A program made the position numbers and the translations under genes. Below the pieces are notes generated by a model, which worked only from the letters and a program-made list of their open reading frames with translations, made no database searches and had not been told where the DNA came from. Shown here one piece after another: positions 16,199 to 29,471 of a DNA stretch of 64,000 nt; positions within the stretch are counted from its first letter, which is position 1, and the number at the start of each line of letters is the position of its first letter. Source of the DNA: Nitriliruptor sp040882055 (GTDB taxonomy: Bacteria; Actinomycetota; Nitriliruptoria; Nitriliruptorales; Nitriliruptoraceae); NCBI GenBank assembly GCA_040882055.1, contig JBBECA010000065.1, forward strand, positions 1-64,000, read 5' to 3'.

Positions 16199-17227
16199 GT
16201 GCAGATCTGGATGCTGCTGCTCGGCGGCGTCCTGCTGTCGGTGGTCATCGTCGACGCGCTGGTGACGACGATCGCGCCGGGCAGCGGCGGCGGCCCGGTG
16301 ACCACCCCGCTCAGCCGGGGGCTGTGGCGCCTGCTACGGCGCCTGTCCCGGGATCCCCGCGGTCCGCTGCTGAGCGCGTCCGGTCCGTTGGCCGTGGGGC
16401 TGATCGTCATGACCTGGCTGGTCGGGCTGTGGCTCGGGTGGACGCTGGTGTTCGCCTCGGACACCTCGGCCGTCGTCAGCTCCTCCGGCGACCTGCCCGC
16501 GGACCTCTGGTCACGGGTCTACTTCGCCGGGTACACGATCTTCACGCTCGGTCTCGGCGACGTCGTTCCGGCCGGATCGCCGTGGCAGATCGCGACCGTG
16601 CTCGCCGCCGGGTCGGGGTTGTTCCTCACCACGCTGGCCATCACCTACATCCTGCCGGTGATGACCGCCGCCACCGAGCGACGTCAGCAAGCCGCCAGGA
16701 TCGCCGGGCTCGGCCACGATGCGCAGGAGATCGTGGTGAACGCCTGGGACGGGGTCGGGTTCGACTTCCTCGAGCAGGTGCTGCCCGACCTCGCCGCCGA
16801 GCTGGTCCTGACCGCCGAACGGCAGCTGACCTACCCGATCCTCAGCCAGTTCCACGCCGGGTCGATCACCGAGGACCACCACGTGCAGCTCGTCGCCCTC
16901 GACGAGGCCATCACCTTGCTCGAGCACGCCGTCGACCACGACCGGGTCGACATCCACCCGCTGCTGCTGCGGCTGGTGCGTCACGCCACCACCCAGCACC
17001 TCGACCGAGCCGAGGTGAGCTCGCCGGACGACGACACCGACGCACCCCCCACCCTGGACCTCAGCCCGCTGCGTGAGGCCGGCATCCCGACCGTCGACGA
17101 CGCCACCTTCGACCGCGCCGTCGCCGACGACCTCCAGCACCGTCAGCACCTCGTGGCGCTCGCGCACGCGACCCCGTGGGACCGTTCGATCGTGGTCCAG
17201 GCGCGCCACCGGGACGAGGGCGACTGA
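16199..17227 (+). CDS. Potassium-channel-like membrane protein with TLGLGD filter
   Basis: This is a 342-aa protein. A hydrophobic N-terminal helix (1-26) is followed by a helix at 62-86, a pore loop whose filter reads TIFTLGLGDVVP (residues 113-124, TLGLGD at 116-121), and a final helix at 130-154. The remainder is a cytosolic helical domain (about 160-342). The layout fits a two-transmembrane (Kir/KcsA/Ion_trans_2-like) pore preceded by an extra N-terminal helix. The usual filter is TVGYGD; here Val-Gly-Tyr is Leu-Gly-Leu, so K+ selectivity is uncertain. The cytosolic part has no RCK/TrkA nucleotide motif that I can see. GTG 16199 follows a GGAG ribosome site. Confidence 0.75.
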   Translation: MQIWMLLLGGVLLSVVIVDALVTTIAPGSGGGPVTTPLSRGLWRLLRRLSRDPRGPLLSASGPLAVGLIVMTWLVGLWLGWTLVFASDTSAVVSSSGDLPADLWSRVYFAGYTIFTLGLGDVVPAGSPWQIATVLAAGSGLFLTTLAITYILPVMTAATERRQQAARIAGLGHDAQEIVVNAWDGVGFDFLEQVLPDLAAELVLTAERQLTYPILSQFHAGSITEDHHVQLVALDEAITLLEHAVDHDRVDIHPLLLRLVRHATTQHLDRAEVSSPDDDTDAPPTLDLSPLREAGIPTVDDATFDRAVADDLQHRQHLVALAHATPWDRSIVVQARHRDEGD

Positions 17228-17337
17228 CGCCTCGCCGCTGGCGTCCCGTCCGGTGGACCTCGCTGCTCGCGCGTCGCCGGCTGCGGTCCGGGATCGCTGG
17301 CTCTACGGTCCTCTCCACCGACCCCGAGGAGCCCCGC

Positions 17338-17847
17338 GTGCCCACCGTCCTGACCGTCGCCGGCTTCACCCCCGAGGTGAACGGCGCCTTCCTCGCCGAG
17401 ACCGCCACCGTGGCTGGCAACGTCCAGCTCGCCAGCGGCGTGTCGATCTGGTTCGGCACGGTCCTCCGCGCCGAACACGCACCCATCACCGTGGGCGTCG
17501 ACACCAACCTCCAGGACAACTCGGTGGTCCACACCGACCCGACCTGGCCGTGCGCGATCGGGGACCGCGTCACCGTCGGTCACCGCGTGATCCTGCACGG
17601 CTGCACCGTCGAGGACGACGTCCTGATCGGCATGGGCGCGGTGGTGATGAACGGCGCCGTCATCGGCGAGGGCGCGGTCGTCGGCGCCGGCGCGGTCGTC
17701 ACCGAGGGCACGGTGGTGCCGCCGCGGACCATCGCCGTCGGCGTGCCGGCCAAGATCCTCGAGAAGGACGTCCCGCCGATCCCCCGGCCGAACGTGGCCG
17801 GCTACGTCCACCTCGCCGACGTCTACCGGGAGGCCTCGCCGGCCTGA
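17338..17847 (+). CDS. Gamma-class carbonic anhydrase-like protein
   Basis: This is a 169-aa left-handed beta-helix protein with hexapeptide repeats. It retains the gamma-CA signature: Arg in VLRAEHAPI, QDNSVVH (Gln, Asp and a zinc His), and the two later zinc ligands in VGHRVILHGC. The C-terminal helix carries PAKILEKDV and a VHLADVYRE end. Such trimers bind Zn or Fe and can hydrate CO2, though many homologues (YrdA/PaaY-like) have weak or unknown activity. GTG 17338 begins directly at the conserved first strand, with GAGGAG ten bases before it. Confidence 0.85.
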   Translation: MPTVLTVAGFTPEVNGAFLAETATVAGNVQLASGVSIWFGTVLRAEHAPITVGVDTNLQDNSVVHTDPTWPCAIGDRVTVGHRVILHGCTVEDDVLIGMGAVVMNGAVIGEGAVVGAGAVVTEGTVVPPRTIAVGVPAKILEKDVPPIPRPNVAGYVHLADVYREASPA

Positions 17848-17971
17848 GCCCCCGGCCGGAGTCCCGGCTGGGCCGGCGCGGTGGGACCGCCGGACGACCG
17901 GACGGGTGCCGCCGCGCGCCAGCTCCTAGCGTCCGTGGTGACGCACCACCCCGACCGATAGGAGCAACGAC

Positions 17972-18430
17972 GTGGGCCTGAACATCCAGGACCTCAGGAT
18001 CACCAGCTCGCAGTTCGCCAACGGTGAACGCCTGCAGGACGCCAACGCCAACGACGGCGACAACGTCGCACCCGAGCTGACCATCGAGGGCGTGCCGTCG
18101 GACGCGGTCGAGTTGGCGCTCGTCTGCCACGATCCGGACGCCCCGCTGCCGTTCGGTTTCACGCACTGGACGCTCTACAACATCCCGACCGACACCACCA
18201 CCATCGGCCTCGACGCCGACGAGAAGTTCGATCCCGGTCCGAACGGCTTCGGCACGAAGGGCTACGGCGGACCGCAGCCGCCGCCCGGACACGGACCGCA
18301 CCACTACTACTTCTGGGTGTACGCCCTGTCGCGGAAGGTCGAGGGCAAGCCGGATCGCGAGACGTTCCTGCGCGACTACGGCGACGCCATCATCGAACAG
18401 AACCGCATCGTCGGCGTCTACGAGCGTTGA
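17972..18430 (+). CDS. PEBP-family protein (YbhB/YbcL-like)
   Basis: This is a 152-aa protein of the phosphatidylethanolamine-binding family. Conserved pieces are PELTIEGVP, LALVCHDPDAP (ligand-site DPDAP), FTHWTLYNIP, and the GYGGPQPPPGHGPHHYYFWVYAL segment that builds the anion pocket. The bacterial members bind small anions or phospho-ligands, but no pathway is fixed. GTG 17972 has a GGAG site seven bases upstream, and a TAGCGT -10-like element lies at 17927-17932. A hairpin terminator follows. Confidence 0.9.
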   Translation: MGLNIQDLRITSSQFANGERLQDANANDGDNVAPELTIEGVPSDAVELALVCHDPDAPLPFGFTHWTLYNIPTDTTTIGLDADEKFDPGPNGFGTKGYGGPQPPPGHGPHHYYFWVYALSRKVEGKPDRETFLRDYGDAIIEQNRIVGVYER

Positions 18431-18446
18431 GCGACGTAGCCCCCGG

Positions 18447-18471
18447 GGCCGCCGGTAAGCTCCCGGCGGCC
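18447..18471 (+). terminator. Terminator hairpin after the PEBP gene
   Basis: A perfect 9-bp stem (18447-18455 with 18463-18471), loop of 7 nt, begins 17 bp after the stop codon. Confidence 0.65.
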
Positions 18472-18545
18472 ACGTGCGTTGTCCCCATCGATCGCCTCCC
18501 CCGGCGCGTCCTCCGGACGCCCTCCCCCTCCGAGAAGGTGTGCCC

Positions 18546-19310
18546 GTGCAGGTCGAGATCTGGTCCGACGTCGTCTGTCCCTGGTGCGCGGTCGGTCGCG
18601 CCCGCTTCCAGCACGCGCTCGGCGCGTTCGACCACGCCGACGAGGTCGAGGTGCGGTGGCGCAGCTTCGAGCTCGACCCGTCCGCCCCCCGTGAACGCGA
18701 GGTGTCGCAGCGTGACCACCTCGCCGCCAAGTACGGCCGCACGCCGGACGAGGCCCAGGCGATGCTCGACCAGATGACCACGACCGCCGCCGAGGTGGGG
18801 CTCGAGTTCCGCTTCGACCGGGCGCGGGCGGGCAACACCTTCGATGCGCACCGCCTGATCCATCTCGCCTACGAGCGCGGGGGTCCGGCGCTGCAGGACG
18901 CGGTCAAGGGCCAGCTGCTGACCGGCTACCTGCGTGACGGTCAGCCGATCGGTGACCCCGACGCGCTGACCCGACTGGCGGTCTCGGCGGGGCTCGACGA
19001 GGACGAGGTGACCGAGGTGCTCCGCGGGGAGAAGTTCGCCGCCGAGGTCCGCAGCGACGAGGACCAGGCACGCGAGTTCGGGATCTCCGGGGTGCCGTTC
19101 TTCGTCATCGACCGCCGTTTCGCGGTGTCGGGCGCGCAGCCGCCCGAGGTCCTGTTGGGCGCGCTCCAGCAGGCCTGGTCGCAGCGGTCCCCCCTCGAGA
19201 TGGTCGGCGCACCGCGATCCCAGGCCGACGACGAGCACGGGACGAACACGGCCGCCGGACACGACCACGCGACCGGCGACGCCTGCGCGGACGGCAGCTG
19301 CGCGATCTGA
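18546..19310 (+). CDS. FrnE-like DsbA-family oxidoreductase
   Basis: This is a 254-aa cytosolic thioredoxin-fold protein without a signal peptide. The active-site motif is CPWC in SDVVCPWCAVG near the N-terminus. The helical insertion contains FRFDRARAGNTFDAHRLIHLA, and the cis-Pro loop is GVPFFVIDRRFAVSGAQ, as in FrnE. The tail is His/Asp-rich and ends with a second Cys pair (ACADGSCAI), common in actinomycete relatives and possibly redox-active or metal-binding. FrnE-type proteins help disulphide turnover under oxidative stress. GTG 18546 is preferred because the conserved strand begins at residue 2. Confidence 0.85.
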   Translation: MQVEIWSDVVCPWCAVGRARFQHALGAFDHADEVEVRWRSFELDPSAPREREVSQRDHLAAKYGRTPDEAQAMLDQMTTTAAEVGLEFRFDRARAGNTFDAHRLIHLAYERGGPALQDAVKGQLLTGYLRDGQPIGDPDALTRLAVSAGLDEDEVTEVLRGEKFAAEVRSDEDQAREFGISGVPFFVIDRRFAVSGAQPPEVLLGALQQAWSQRSPLEMVGAPRSQADDEHGTNTAAGHDHATGDACADGSCAI

Positions 19311-19384
19311 GCCCTCCACGGCTGTGCACGGCGCACCTGCAGCGCGCGTCCGCACCTGGCCGACGCGCGCCGTGACACACGTTC

Positions 19385-19436
19385 CTGTGCACAGCCTGTG
19401 CACCGCCTCGGGACGAGCTGTGCATCTCCTGTGAGT
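19385..19436. promoter_or_regulatory. Phased CTGTGCAC iteron cluster
   Basis: Copies start at 19385 (CTGTGCAC), 19396 (CTGTGCAC), 19418 (CTGTGCAT) and 19429 (CTGTGAGT); a fifth exact copy is at 19322. The spacings of 11, 22 and 11 bp put all sites on one face of the helix. The cluster ends 14 bp before a -35-like hexamer, the place where an activator or repressor would bind. The word is loosely DnaA-box-like, but the identity of the binder is unknown. Confidence 0.55.
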
Positions 19437-19449
19437 TGCCTCCGAGCTC

Positions 19450-19479
19450 TGGACACCGCCCCGACGTGACCCGTAGCGT
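19450..19479 (+). promoter_or_regulatory. Sigma70-type promoter candidate
   Basis: TGGACA (19450-19455), an 18-bp spacer, then TAGCGT (19474-19479). This matches the actinomycete housekeeping pattern well. Transcription would start near 19486 and run to the hairpin at 19934-19967. Confidence 0.5.
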
Positions 19480-19485
19480 GTGCCT

Positions 19486-19967
19486 CGCCGGTCGGGATGC
19501 GACTGCGAGACACGCTCGATCGGCCGCCACGGGAGCCGGTGCAGGACCCCGTGACGAGGTGGAGGACCGTGCCTGGTCCGCCGCGAAGGATCGCCGCCCT
19601 CCGGGTCGGGGAGCCGGAGCGGAGGATCACCAGGGACGAGCCACCGACCAGGAACGTGCGACGCCCCTCGGGGCGGCGCCGGGAACGGTCGGGGGTCCGC
19701 TCCGGACCACCGGGGAGGCGGGACCCGCGAGGGTCAGCGCACCCGGAGGACCGTCGGACCGACACCGAACAGCTCGAGATCCGCCACTGCGCCTGGCGGG
19801 TGACGAGCGGCACCACCGCCGCAGCGGGACGGTGCCACCCGAAGGATCACACGGTCACGCGGCACCCTCCGGGGTGCATCGCCCTCAGGGGCGCCACCCT
19901 CCGGGGTGCACGGGACCGATCCGGAGGAACGACGAGCCCCGGTGACCTGCGAAGGTCACCGGGGCTC
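19486..19967 (+). ncRNA. Candidate non-coding RNA, about 480 nt
   Basis: The boundaries are inferred from the promoter at 19450-19479 and the terminal hairpin. The segment is G+C-rich with several local stems (for example the CCCCTCGGGGCGG area near 19671 and the two UCCG-tetraloop hairpins). A short frame from ATG 19497 exists but encodes a low-complexity Arg-rich product that I do not trust. It could instead be a long leader of recC, though the hairpin lies 122 bp before the recC start and would need readthrough. Confidence 0.3.
19934..19967 (+). terminator. Very strong 14-bp hairpin upstream of recC
   Basis: A perfect 14-bp stem (19934-19947 with 19954-19967) closed by a 6-nt TGCGAA loop. 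The downstream sequence is not T-rich, as is common for high-GC terminators. It separates the gene-poor region from recBCD. Confidence 0.75.
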
Positions 19968-20089
19968 CGTCACGTCAGCGGCCCTCGCGTGGGCGTGCGA
20001 CGGGACGAGCGTGTGTACGTGTCACCACCCGCTGGCAGACTGCGAGCCGCCGGCCGGTCGATGCGCCGGCGCCACCACCGGGGGTACTC

Positions 20090-23000
20090 GTGCTGCACGT
20101 CCACCACGCCGACCGTGCCGACGCACTCGTCGGCGCGCTGGCCTCCGTGTTGCGCCAGCCACCGGCGGACGCGTTCGCGCCCGAGGTCGTCGCGGTGCAC
20201 TCGCGCGGCATCGAGCGCTGGATCGCGCAACGCCTCTCCCACCACCTCGGTACCTCGCCGGACCGGGGCGACGGGGTCGCCGCCAACGTGCGCTTCCCCT
20301 TCCCCGGCGCGCTCGTCGGTGATGCCGTGGCCCGCGCCACCGGGACCGATCCACAGCGCGACCCGTGGCGGCCCGAACGGCTCGTGTGGCCGCTGCTCGA
20401 CGTGGTCGACGAGGCCGTCCGCGAGGGCCGCGACGATCTGCTCGGTCCGCTGCGCTCCCACGTCGCGGACGCGGACGGCCGACCCTCCGACCGGCGGCTC
20501 GGTGCGGTCCGCCGCGTCACCGATCTGTTCGACCGGTACGCCGTCCACCGCCCCTCCATGCTCCGCGCGTGGGCGGACCGCATCGACGGCGGCGACGACC
20601 CGCGCCTGCCCGCTCCGCTCACCAGCACGGCCCCGGACGTCGGGGGTGACGGCCTGGAGCTGGCCGAGCGCTACCGCTGGCAACCCCAGCTGTGGCGCGC
20701 GGTCCACCGCCGGCTTCCCGCCGCGTCGGGACCCGAACGGCTCGCCGAGGCGACGGCGGCGCTCGCCCGGTCCACCACCGTCGGCGGCGACGCGCTGACG
20801 CTCGACCTACCGGACCGGGTCGCGATCTTCGGGGTGACCGCCCTGTCGGCGTCCACGTTCGAGGTCCTCGCCGCGCTCGCCACGGGACCGACCCCGACCG
20901 CGCCCGACGGTCGCGACGTGCACGTGTTCCTGCTCCACCCCTCCCCCGCCCTGTGGCGACGCACGGCGGAGCGCCTCGCCGAGCGCGGGCTCGGCGCTGC
21001 CGTGCCGGCGACCGCCGCGACGGCTCTCCCGACCCGGGACAGCGACCCGACCCGTGACCTGCCACGCGACCCGCTGCTGACGGCATGGGCACGTGACACC
21101 CGTGAGCTCCAGGTCGTGGTCTCCACGACCTCGGCGCAGCACCACGACGCGGCGGCGCCGGGCACGGACCCTTCGCACCCCGATGCGGCGGCTCCCGTCG
21201 ACGACGACGACGCACCGACGCTGCTCCGCCGCCTCCAGGAGGCCGTCCACGACGACCTCCCCCGCGACGCGGCCGCCTCGCTGCCGCTGCTCGCACGGGA
21301 CGACCGCACGGTCCAGCTCCACCGCTGCCACGGCGCCATCCGGCAGGTCGAGGTGCTGCGAGACGTCCTGCTCCACCTGCTCGCCGACGATCCGACGCTC
21401 GAACCCCGCGACGTGGTCGTCCTCTGCCCCGACATCGAGACCTACGCGCCGCTGGTCACCGCTGTCTTCGGCGCTGGCCCGGCCCCCACGGGTGGACCGA
21501 CGGCCGACGGACCGGTCGAGCTGCGGGTCCAGCTCGCCGACCGGTCGCTGCGGCGCACCAACCCGCTCCTGCGGGTCGTCGCCGAGTTGCTCGACCTCGC
21601 TGCCGGCCGGGTGACCGGCTCCCAGATCCTCGACCTGTGCACCCGCGCGCCGATCCGCCACCGCTTCGGCCTCGACGAGGACGATCTCGGGCAGCTCGAG
21701 TCGTGGCTCGACGCCGTCGCGATCCGCTGGGGGTTCGACGAGGACCACCGTCACGAGCTCGGCGTCCCGACGGGTGCCAACACCTGGCGCACCGGCCTCG
21801 ACCGGATCCTGGTCGGTGTCACCACCGCCGACGAGCAGCTGCGCACCGCGGTCGGCGTCACGCCCGAGGACGAGGTCGAGGGGGACGCCGTCGAGCTCGC
21901 CGGCCGGTTCGCCGAGCTGCTCGACCGCCTGCACGACATCGTGCTCACGCTGCGGACCCCGCGACCCGTCGGCGCGTGGCTCGACGCGCTCGGCGAGGCG
22001 GTCGAGCGCCTCTGCGCCACGGGCCCCGACGACGGGTGGCAGCAGGTCCAGCTCGAACGGGTCTTCCGCGAGGTCCGCGACGCCGTCACCGGTACGCCCG
22101 GCGATGCCGGGCGCCAGCCGCTGTCGCTCAGCGAGGTCCGGCAGCTGCTCGGTGACCGGCTCGAAGGTGCGCCCTCGCGCGCCGCCCACCGGACCGGGGA
22201 CCTCACCGTCTGCACGCTCGTGCCGATGCGCTCGGTCCCCCACCGGGTGGTGGTGCTGCTCGGCATGGACGACGAGGTCTTCCCGCGCCGGACCACCCCC
22301 GACGGCGACGACCTGCTCGCGGCGACCCCGCTGGTGGGTGACCGCGACCCCCGCTCCGAGGATCGGCAGCTGCTGCTCGACGCGCTGCTCGCCACGGGCG
22401 ACCACCTCGTCGTCCTGACCGACGGGCACGACGTCCGGACCGGCGACACCCGGCCCCCCGCCGTGCCGATCGGCGAGCTGCTCGACGTCATCGACCGCAC
22501 CGTCGCCACCGACCTGCCGCAGAGCCGCGACGACGACGACGGCCCGCGGCTGCCCGCGTCCGCCGCGATCACCGTCGATCACCCGCTGCAACCGTTCGAT
22601 GCGGATCGCTTCCGTCCCGGCGGGCTCGGCCACCCCGGTCGTGAGGTGACGCGCGACGGCGGGCCGTTCGGGTTCGACCGTGTCGACCTCGCCGCCGCCG
22701 AGGCGTTCATCGGTGATCGGCGCATCGCACCGCCGTTCCTCGAGGATCGCCTCGCACCCATCGACGACGGCGGACCGCTCGAGCTGCGCGACCTCGCGCG
22801 CTTCCTGCACCATCCGCTCCAGGCCCTGCTCGAGGAACGGCTCGACGTCCGCTTCCCCCGCGACGGTGAGCAGCGCTCCGACGCGCTGCCCATCGAGCTC
22901 CGCGGCCTCAGCAACTGGCAGATCGGGGATCGGCTGCTCGCGCACGCCCTCGCGGGCCGCAGCCCGGACCGGTGGCTCGAGGTCGAGACCGGCCGCGGAT

Positions 23001-23841
23001 CGCTCCCCCCCGGCGACCTGCGCGATGGCCCCGTCGCCGACATCCTCCGCACCGTCGAACTGTTCGCCGACCTCGCGTCCGAGGCAGGCGTGCGGATGGG
23101 TCCGGACACCGAGTCGGTCGCGGTCGATCTCGAGCTGCCCGGCGGCCACCGGCTGCGGGGCAGCGTCGCCGTCATCGGGCACACCCGCGTGGCCGCGAGC
23201 TACTCGCGCCTCAGCCGGAAGGCGCGCCTGTCGGCCTGGGTCGACGTGCTCGCGCTGACCGCCGCACGCCCGGAGCACCCGTGGTGCGCCGTCACCCTCG
23301 GTCGCGCGGTCTACGGCGCCAAGGCCGAGGGCGGCGAGGACGCGCTCGCGAGCCTCGCGACCCTGCGACCGGGTCCGCCGCGCACGCTCGGGAAGGGCAA
23401 GCGGGCACGCGAGATCGTCAACCCCCTCGGCGATCCCGACAGCGACCCCGGATCCCGGCGCGCGTCCGCCATCGCCGAGCTCGAGTCGCTCGTCGCCCTG
23501 CGTGACCGGGGCCTGTGCGGCCCCCTCCTGCTGCCCTGTGACACCGCCGGCGCCTACGCCGAAACGTCCTGGGGAGCCGACCTCGGCCTGCACCGCCGCA
23601 GCCCGTTCGTCGCGCTCCGCAACGAGTGGGAGACCGGCGACGGGGCGCCCTTCCCGCGCGAGGACGCCGATCACGCCCACCAGTTGCTGCTCGGGGAGCT
23701 GACCGCCGAGGACCTCCTCGAACTGCCCCCGACCGAGGAGGAGGACGGCGAGGGGTGGGCCCGCGACGAACCGTCCCTGATCGGCCGCCTCGGTCGGCGC
23801 GTGTGGTGGCCGCTGCTGGCCGCCGAGGAGGTACGACACCG

Positions 23842-23845
<4 letters not shown>
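20090..23845 (+). CDS. recC: Exodeoxyribonuclease V gamma subunit
   Basis: This is a 1251-aa RecC. The N-terminus (LHVHHADRADALVGALA, then VVAVHSRGIERWIAQRL) is the usual RecC opening. Further conserved blocks are DVVVLCPDIETYAPLV, LLRVVAELLDLAAGRVTGSQILDL and CTLVPMRSVPHRVVVLLGMDDEVFPR. The C-terminal nuclease-like domain has lost its catalytic residues, as in E. coli, where RecC scans for Chi. It works with RecB and RecD in resecting double-strand breaks for RecA loading and destroying linear foreign DNA. GTG 20090 begins exactly at the conserved first strand. The stop overlaps recB (ATGA, 23842-23845). Confidence 0.95.
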
Positions 23846-27395
<3,550 letters not shown>

Positions 27396-27399
<4 letters not shown>

Positions 27400-29471
27400 C
27401 CCAGCTACCGCTCGACCTCGCTGGCGCCGCCGCACCAACGCCGGACCCGACACGGGGGCGTGCCCCCCTCGCCACGCCGCTGCTCGGTCGCGGGGAGGAC
27501 CGCCGTGTCCTCGATCCACCGCCGGCGCTGGCCCCGTTCGTCGACGCCGGCGTCCTCGGCCCGGCGGACGTGCACGTGGCTGCCGCCCTCGCCCGGCTCG
27601 GCGGCGACGACCGCGACGAGGTGCTGCTGGCCGCCGCCCTGGCGGTCCGCGCGCCGCGTCGCCGCCACGTGTGCGTCGATCTGACGACCGTCCGTCACGG
27701 CGTGATCGCCGAGGTCGCCGACGACCTGGCGCTGGCCGCCACGGGCGACGTCCCCGGCACCGACCACCTCGACACGCTGCCTTGGCCCGACCCGGCAGCG
27801 TGGCACGCCGTGCTCGCCGACAGCTCCCTCGTGGCCGTCCGCGACCCGCGGGAGCTCGCCGAACCGGACGACGCGCAGCAGGACGTCCCACCGCTGACGT
27901 TGGCGAGCGACCGGCTCTACCTCGACCGGTACTGGCGCTACGAGCGACGTGTCGCCCGGGCCTTGCACGAACGTGCCCACGCGGCGGTGGCCGAGGTCGA
28001 CGTGGCCGCCGGCCGGGCGGCGCTCGCGAGCGCCTTCGACGGTGCGGCCCCCGACCGGCAGCGCGTCGCGGCCGCGCTCGCCCTGTCCCGGCGCCTGACG
28101 ATCGTCGCCGGCGGCCCCGGTACCGGCAAGACCACCACCGTCGCACGCCTGCTGCGGGTGCTGGCCGCCGACGCGCGTGCCGCCGGCCGCCCCGCCCCAC
28201 AGGTCGCGCTCGCCGCACCCACGGGCAAGGCTGCCGCGCGGTTGACCGAGTCGATCCGCGAGGCGCTCGACGTCGCCGACCAGGACGGCGACCCCGACGG
28301 CGGCGACCCGGACGGCGCCGAAGCGTTGCTGCGGGGCTCGAGCGCGTCGACCCTGCACCGTCTGCTCGGCGCGCGCGGCAACTCGTCCCGGTTCCGTCGC
28401 TCCGCCGACGATCCGTTGCCCCACAACGTGATCGTCGTCGACGAGACCTCCATGGTCCCGCTCGCGTTGCTCGCCAAGCTGCTCGACGCCGTCCATCCGG
28501 CAGCTCGCGTCATCCTCCTCGGCGACCCCCACCAGCTCGCCTCGGTCGAAGCCGGATCGGTGCTCGGGGACCTCGTCGCCGACGTCGACCGACAGCCGAC
28601 GCGGTACGCCACGGTCCGTGACGAGCTCGTCGCGCTGGCCGGCGAGGACCACCTCGCCGACACGGCGACCGCGGACGGGCCGGGGGTGCACGACGTCCTC
28701 GTGGTCCTCGACCGGGTCCACCGGTTCCGTGCCGGCTCGGGGCTCGACCGGTTCGCCACAGCCGTCCGCCACGGGGACGCCGACGCCGCGCTCGACGTGC
28801 TCACCGACGCCGATGACCTGACCTGGGTCCGCACCGACGACGGCGAGCTGACCGACGGCGTCCACGCCGCGGTCCGCGAGCGGTCGGTGAGCGCAGCACG
28901 CGACGTCATCACCGCGGCGCGCGAGGGCCGCGGTGACGCCGCGCTCACGGCGCTCGAGGCCGCCCGCGTGCTGTGTGCCCACCGACGGGGCAGGCACGGC
29001 GTCGACGGGTGGATCGAACGCATCGAGGGCTGGCTGGTCGCCAGCGATCCCGACCTCGACGTGCGCGACCGGTGGTACGTCGGCCGGCCCGTGCTGGTCA
29101 CCAGCAACGACCGACGGCTGCAGCTGTGGAACGGCGACCTCGGGGTGGTGGTCCGACACGAGGACGGCCTGGCCATCGCCTTCCCCGCGATCGACGGCCC
29201 CGGCGTGCGCCACCTCGCACCGACCCGCGTCGGCGAGCTCGAGACCGTGCACGCCATGACGGTGCACAAGTCGCAGGGCTCGCAGGTCGGCCACGCCGTG
29301 GTGGTCCTGCCCGAACCGGCCTCCCGCATCTGCACCCGCGAGCTGCTCTACACCGCGGTGACCCGGGCCCGCGAGGGGGCCACCATCGTGGCCTCCGAGG
29401 CGTCGCTGCGCGCCACCATCGCGGCGCGGACCCAGCGGGCCAGCGGCCTCGGCGTCGCCCTCGGCCGGTGA
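27396..29471 (+). CDS. recD: Exodeoxyribonuclease V alpha subunit
   Basis: This is a 691-aa SF1B 5'-3' helicase. Walker A is VAGGPGTGKTTTVARLL (around residue 240), followed by ALAAPTGKAAARLTESI, Walker B VVDETSMVPLALLAKLL, LLGDPHQLASVEAGSVLGDL, and the UvrD_C-like end TVHKSQGSQVGHAVVVLP with YTAVTRAREGATIV. The N-terminal RecD domain (about 1-190) links it to RecC. GTG 27396 overlaps the recB stop (GTGA, 27396-27399), and GGAGG lies upstream. Its own stop overlaps the next gene in the same way, giving a four-gene coupled unit. Confidence 0.95.

Larger units (their letters stand above)
19311..20089. other. 779-bp gene-poor region with repeats, promoter and hairpins
   Basis: No convincing gene is seen on either strand; the available reading frames are Arg/Gly/Pro-rich and have no family-like pattern. 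The left part carries CTGTGCAC-type repeats, then a promoter-like pair. About 380 bp later come two UCCG-loop hairpins (19863-19876 and 19895-19908, each CACCC-TCCG-GGGTG) and a very strong hairpin (19934-19967). This architecture fits a structured non-coding RNA of about 480 nt or a long leader, but none of rnpB, tmRNA, 6S, SRP RNA or 5S is recognisable. Confidence 0.5.

Noticed and set aside
19385..19436. Replication origin from the CTGTGCAC repeats
   Set aside because: No dnaA/dnaN genes, no A+T-rich unwinding segment, and the match to DnaA boxes is partial.
19486..19967. RNase P RNA, tmRNA or SRP RNA in the gene-poor region
   Set aside because: None of their conserved cores is present.
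20807..23839. Very long open frame on the minus strand opposite recC
   Set aside because: It mirrors recC codons in a high-G+C genome and has no family motif; RecC on the plus strand is certain.
27405..29294. Long minus-strand frame opposite recD
   Set aside because: A G+C shadow of recD with low-complexity sequence.
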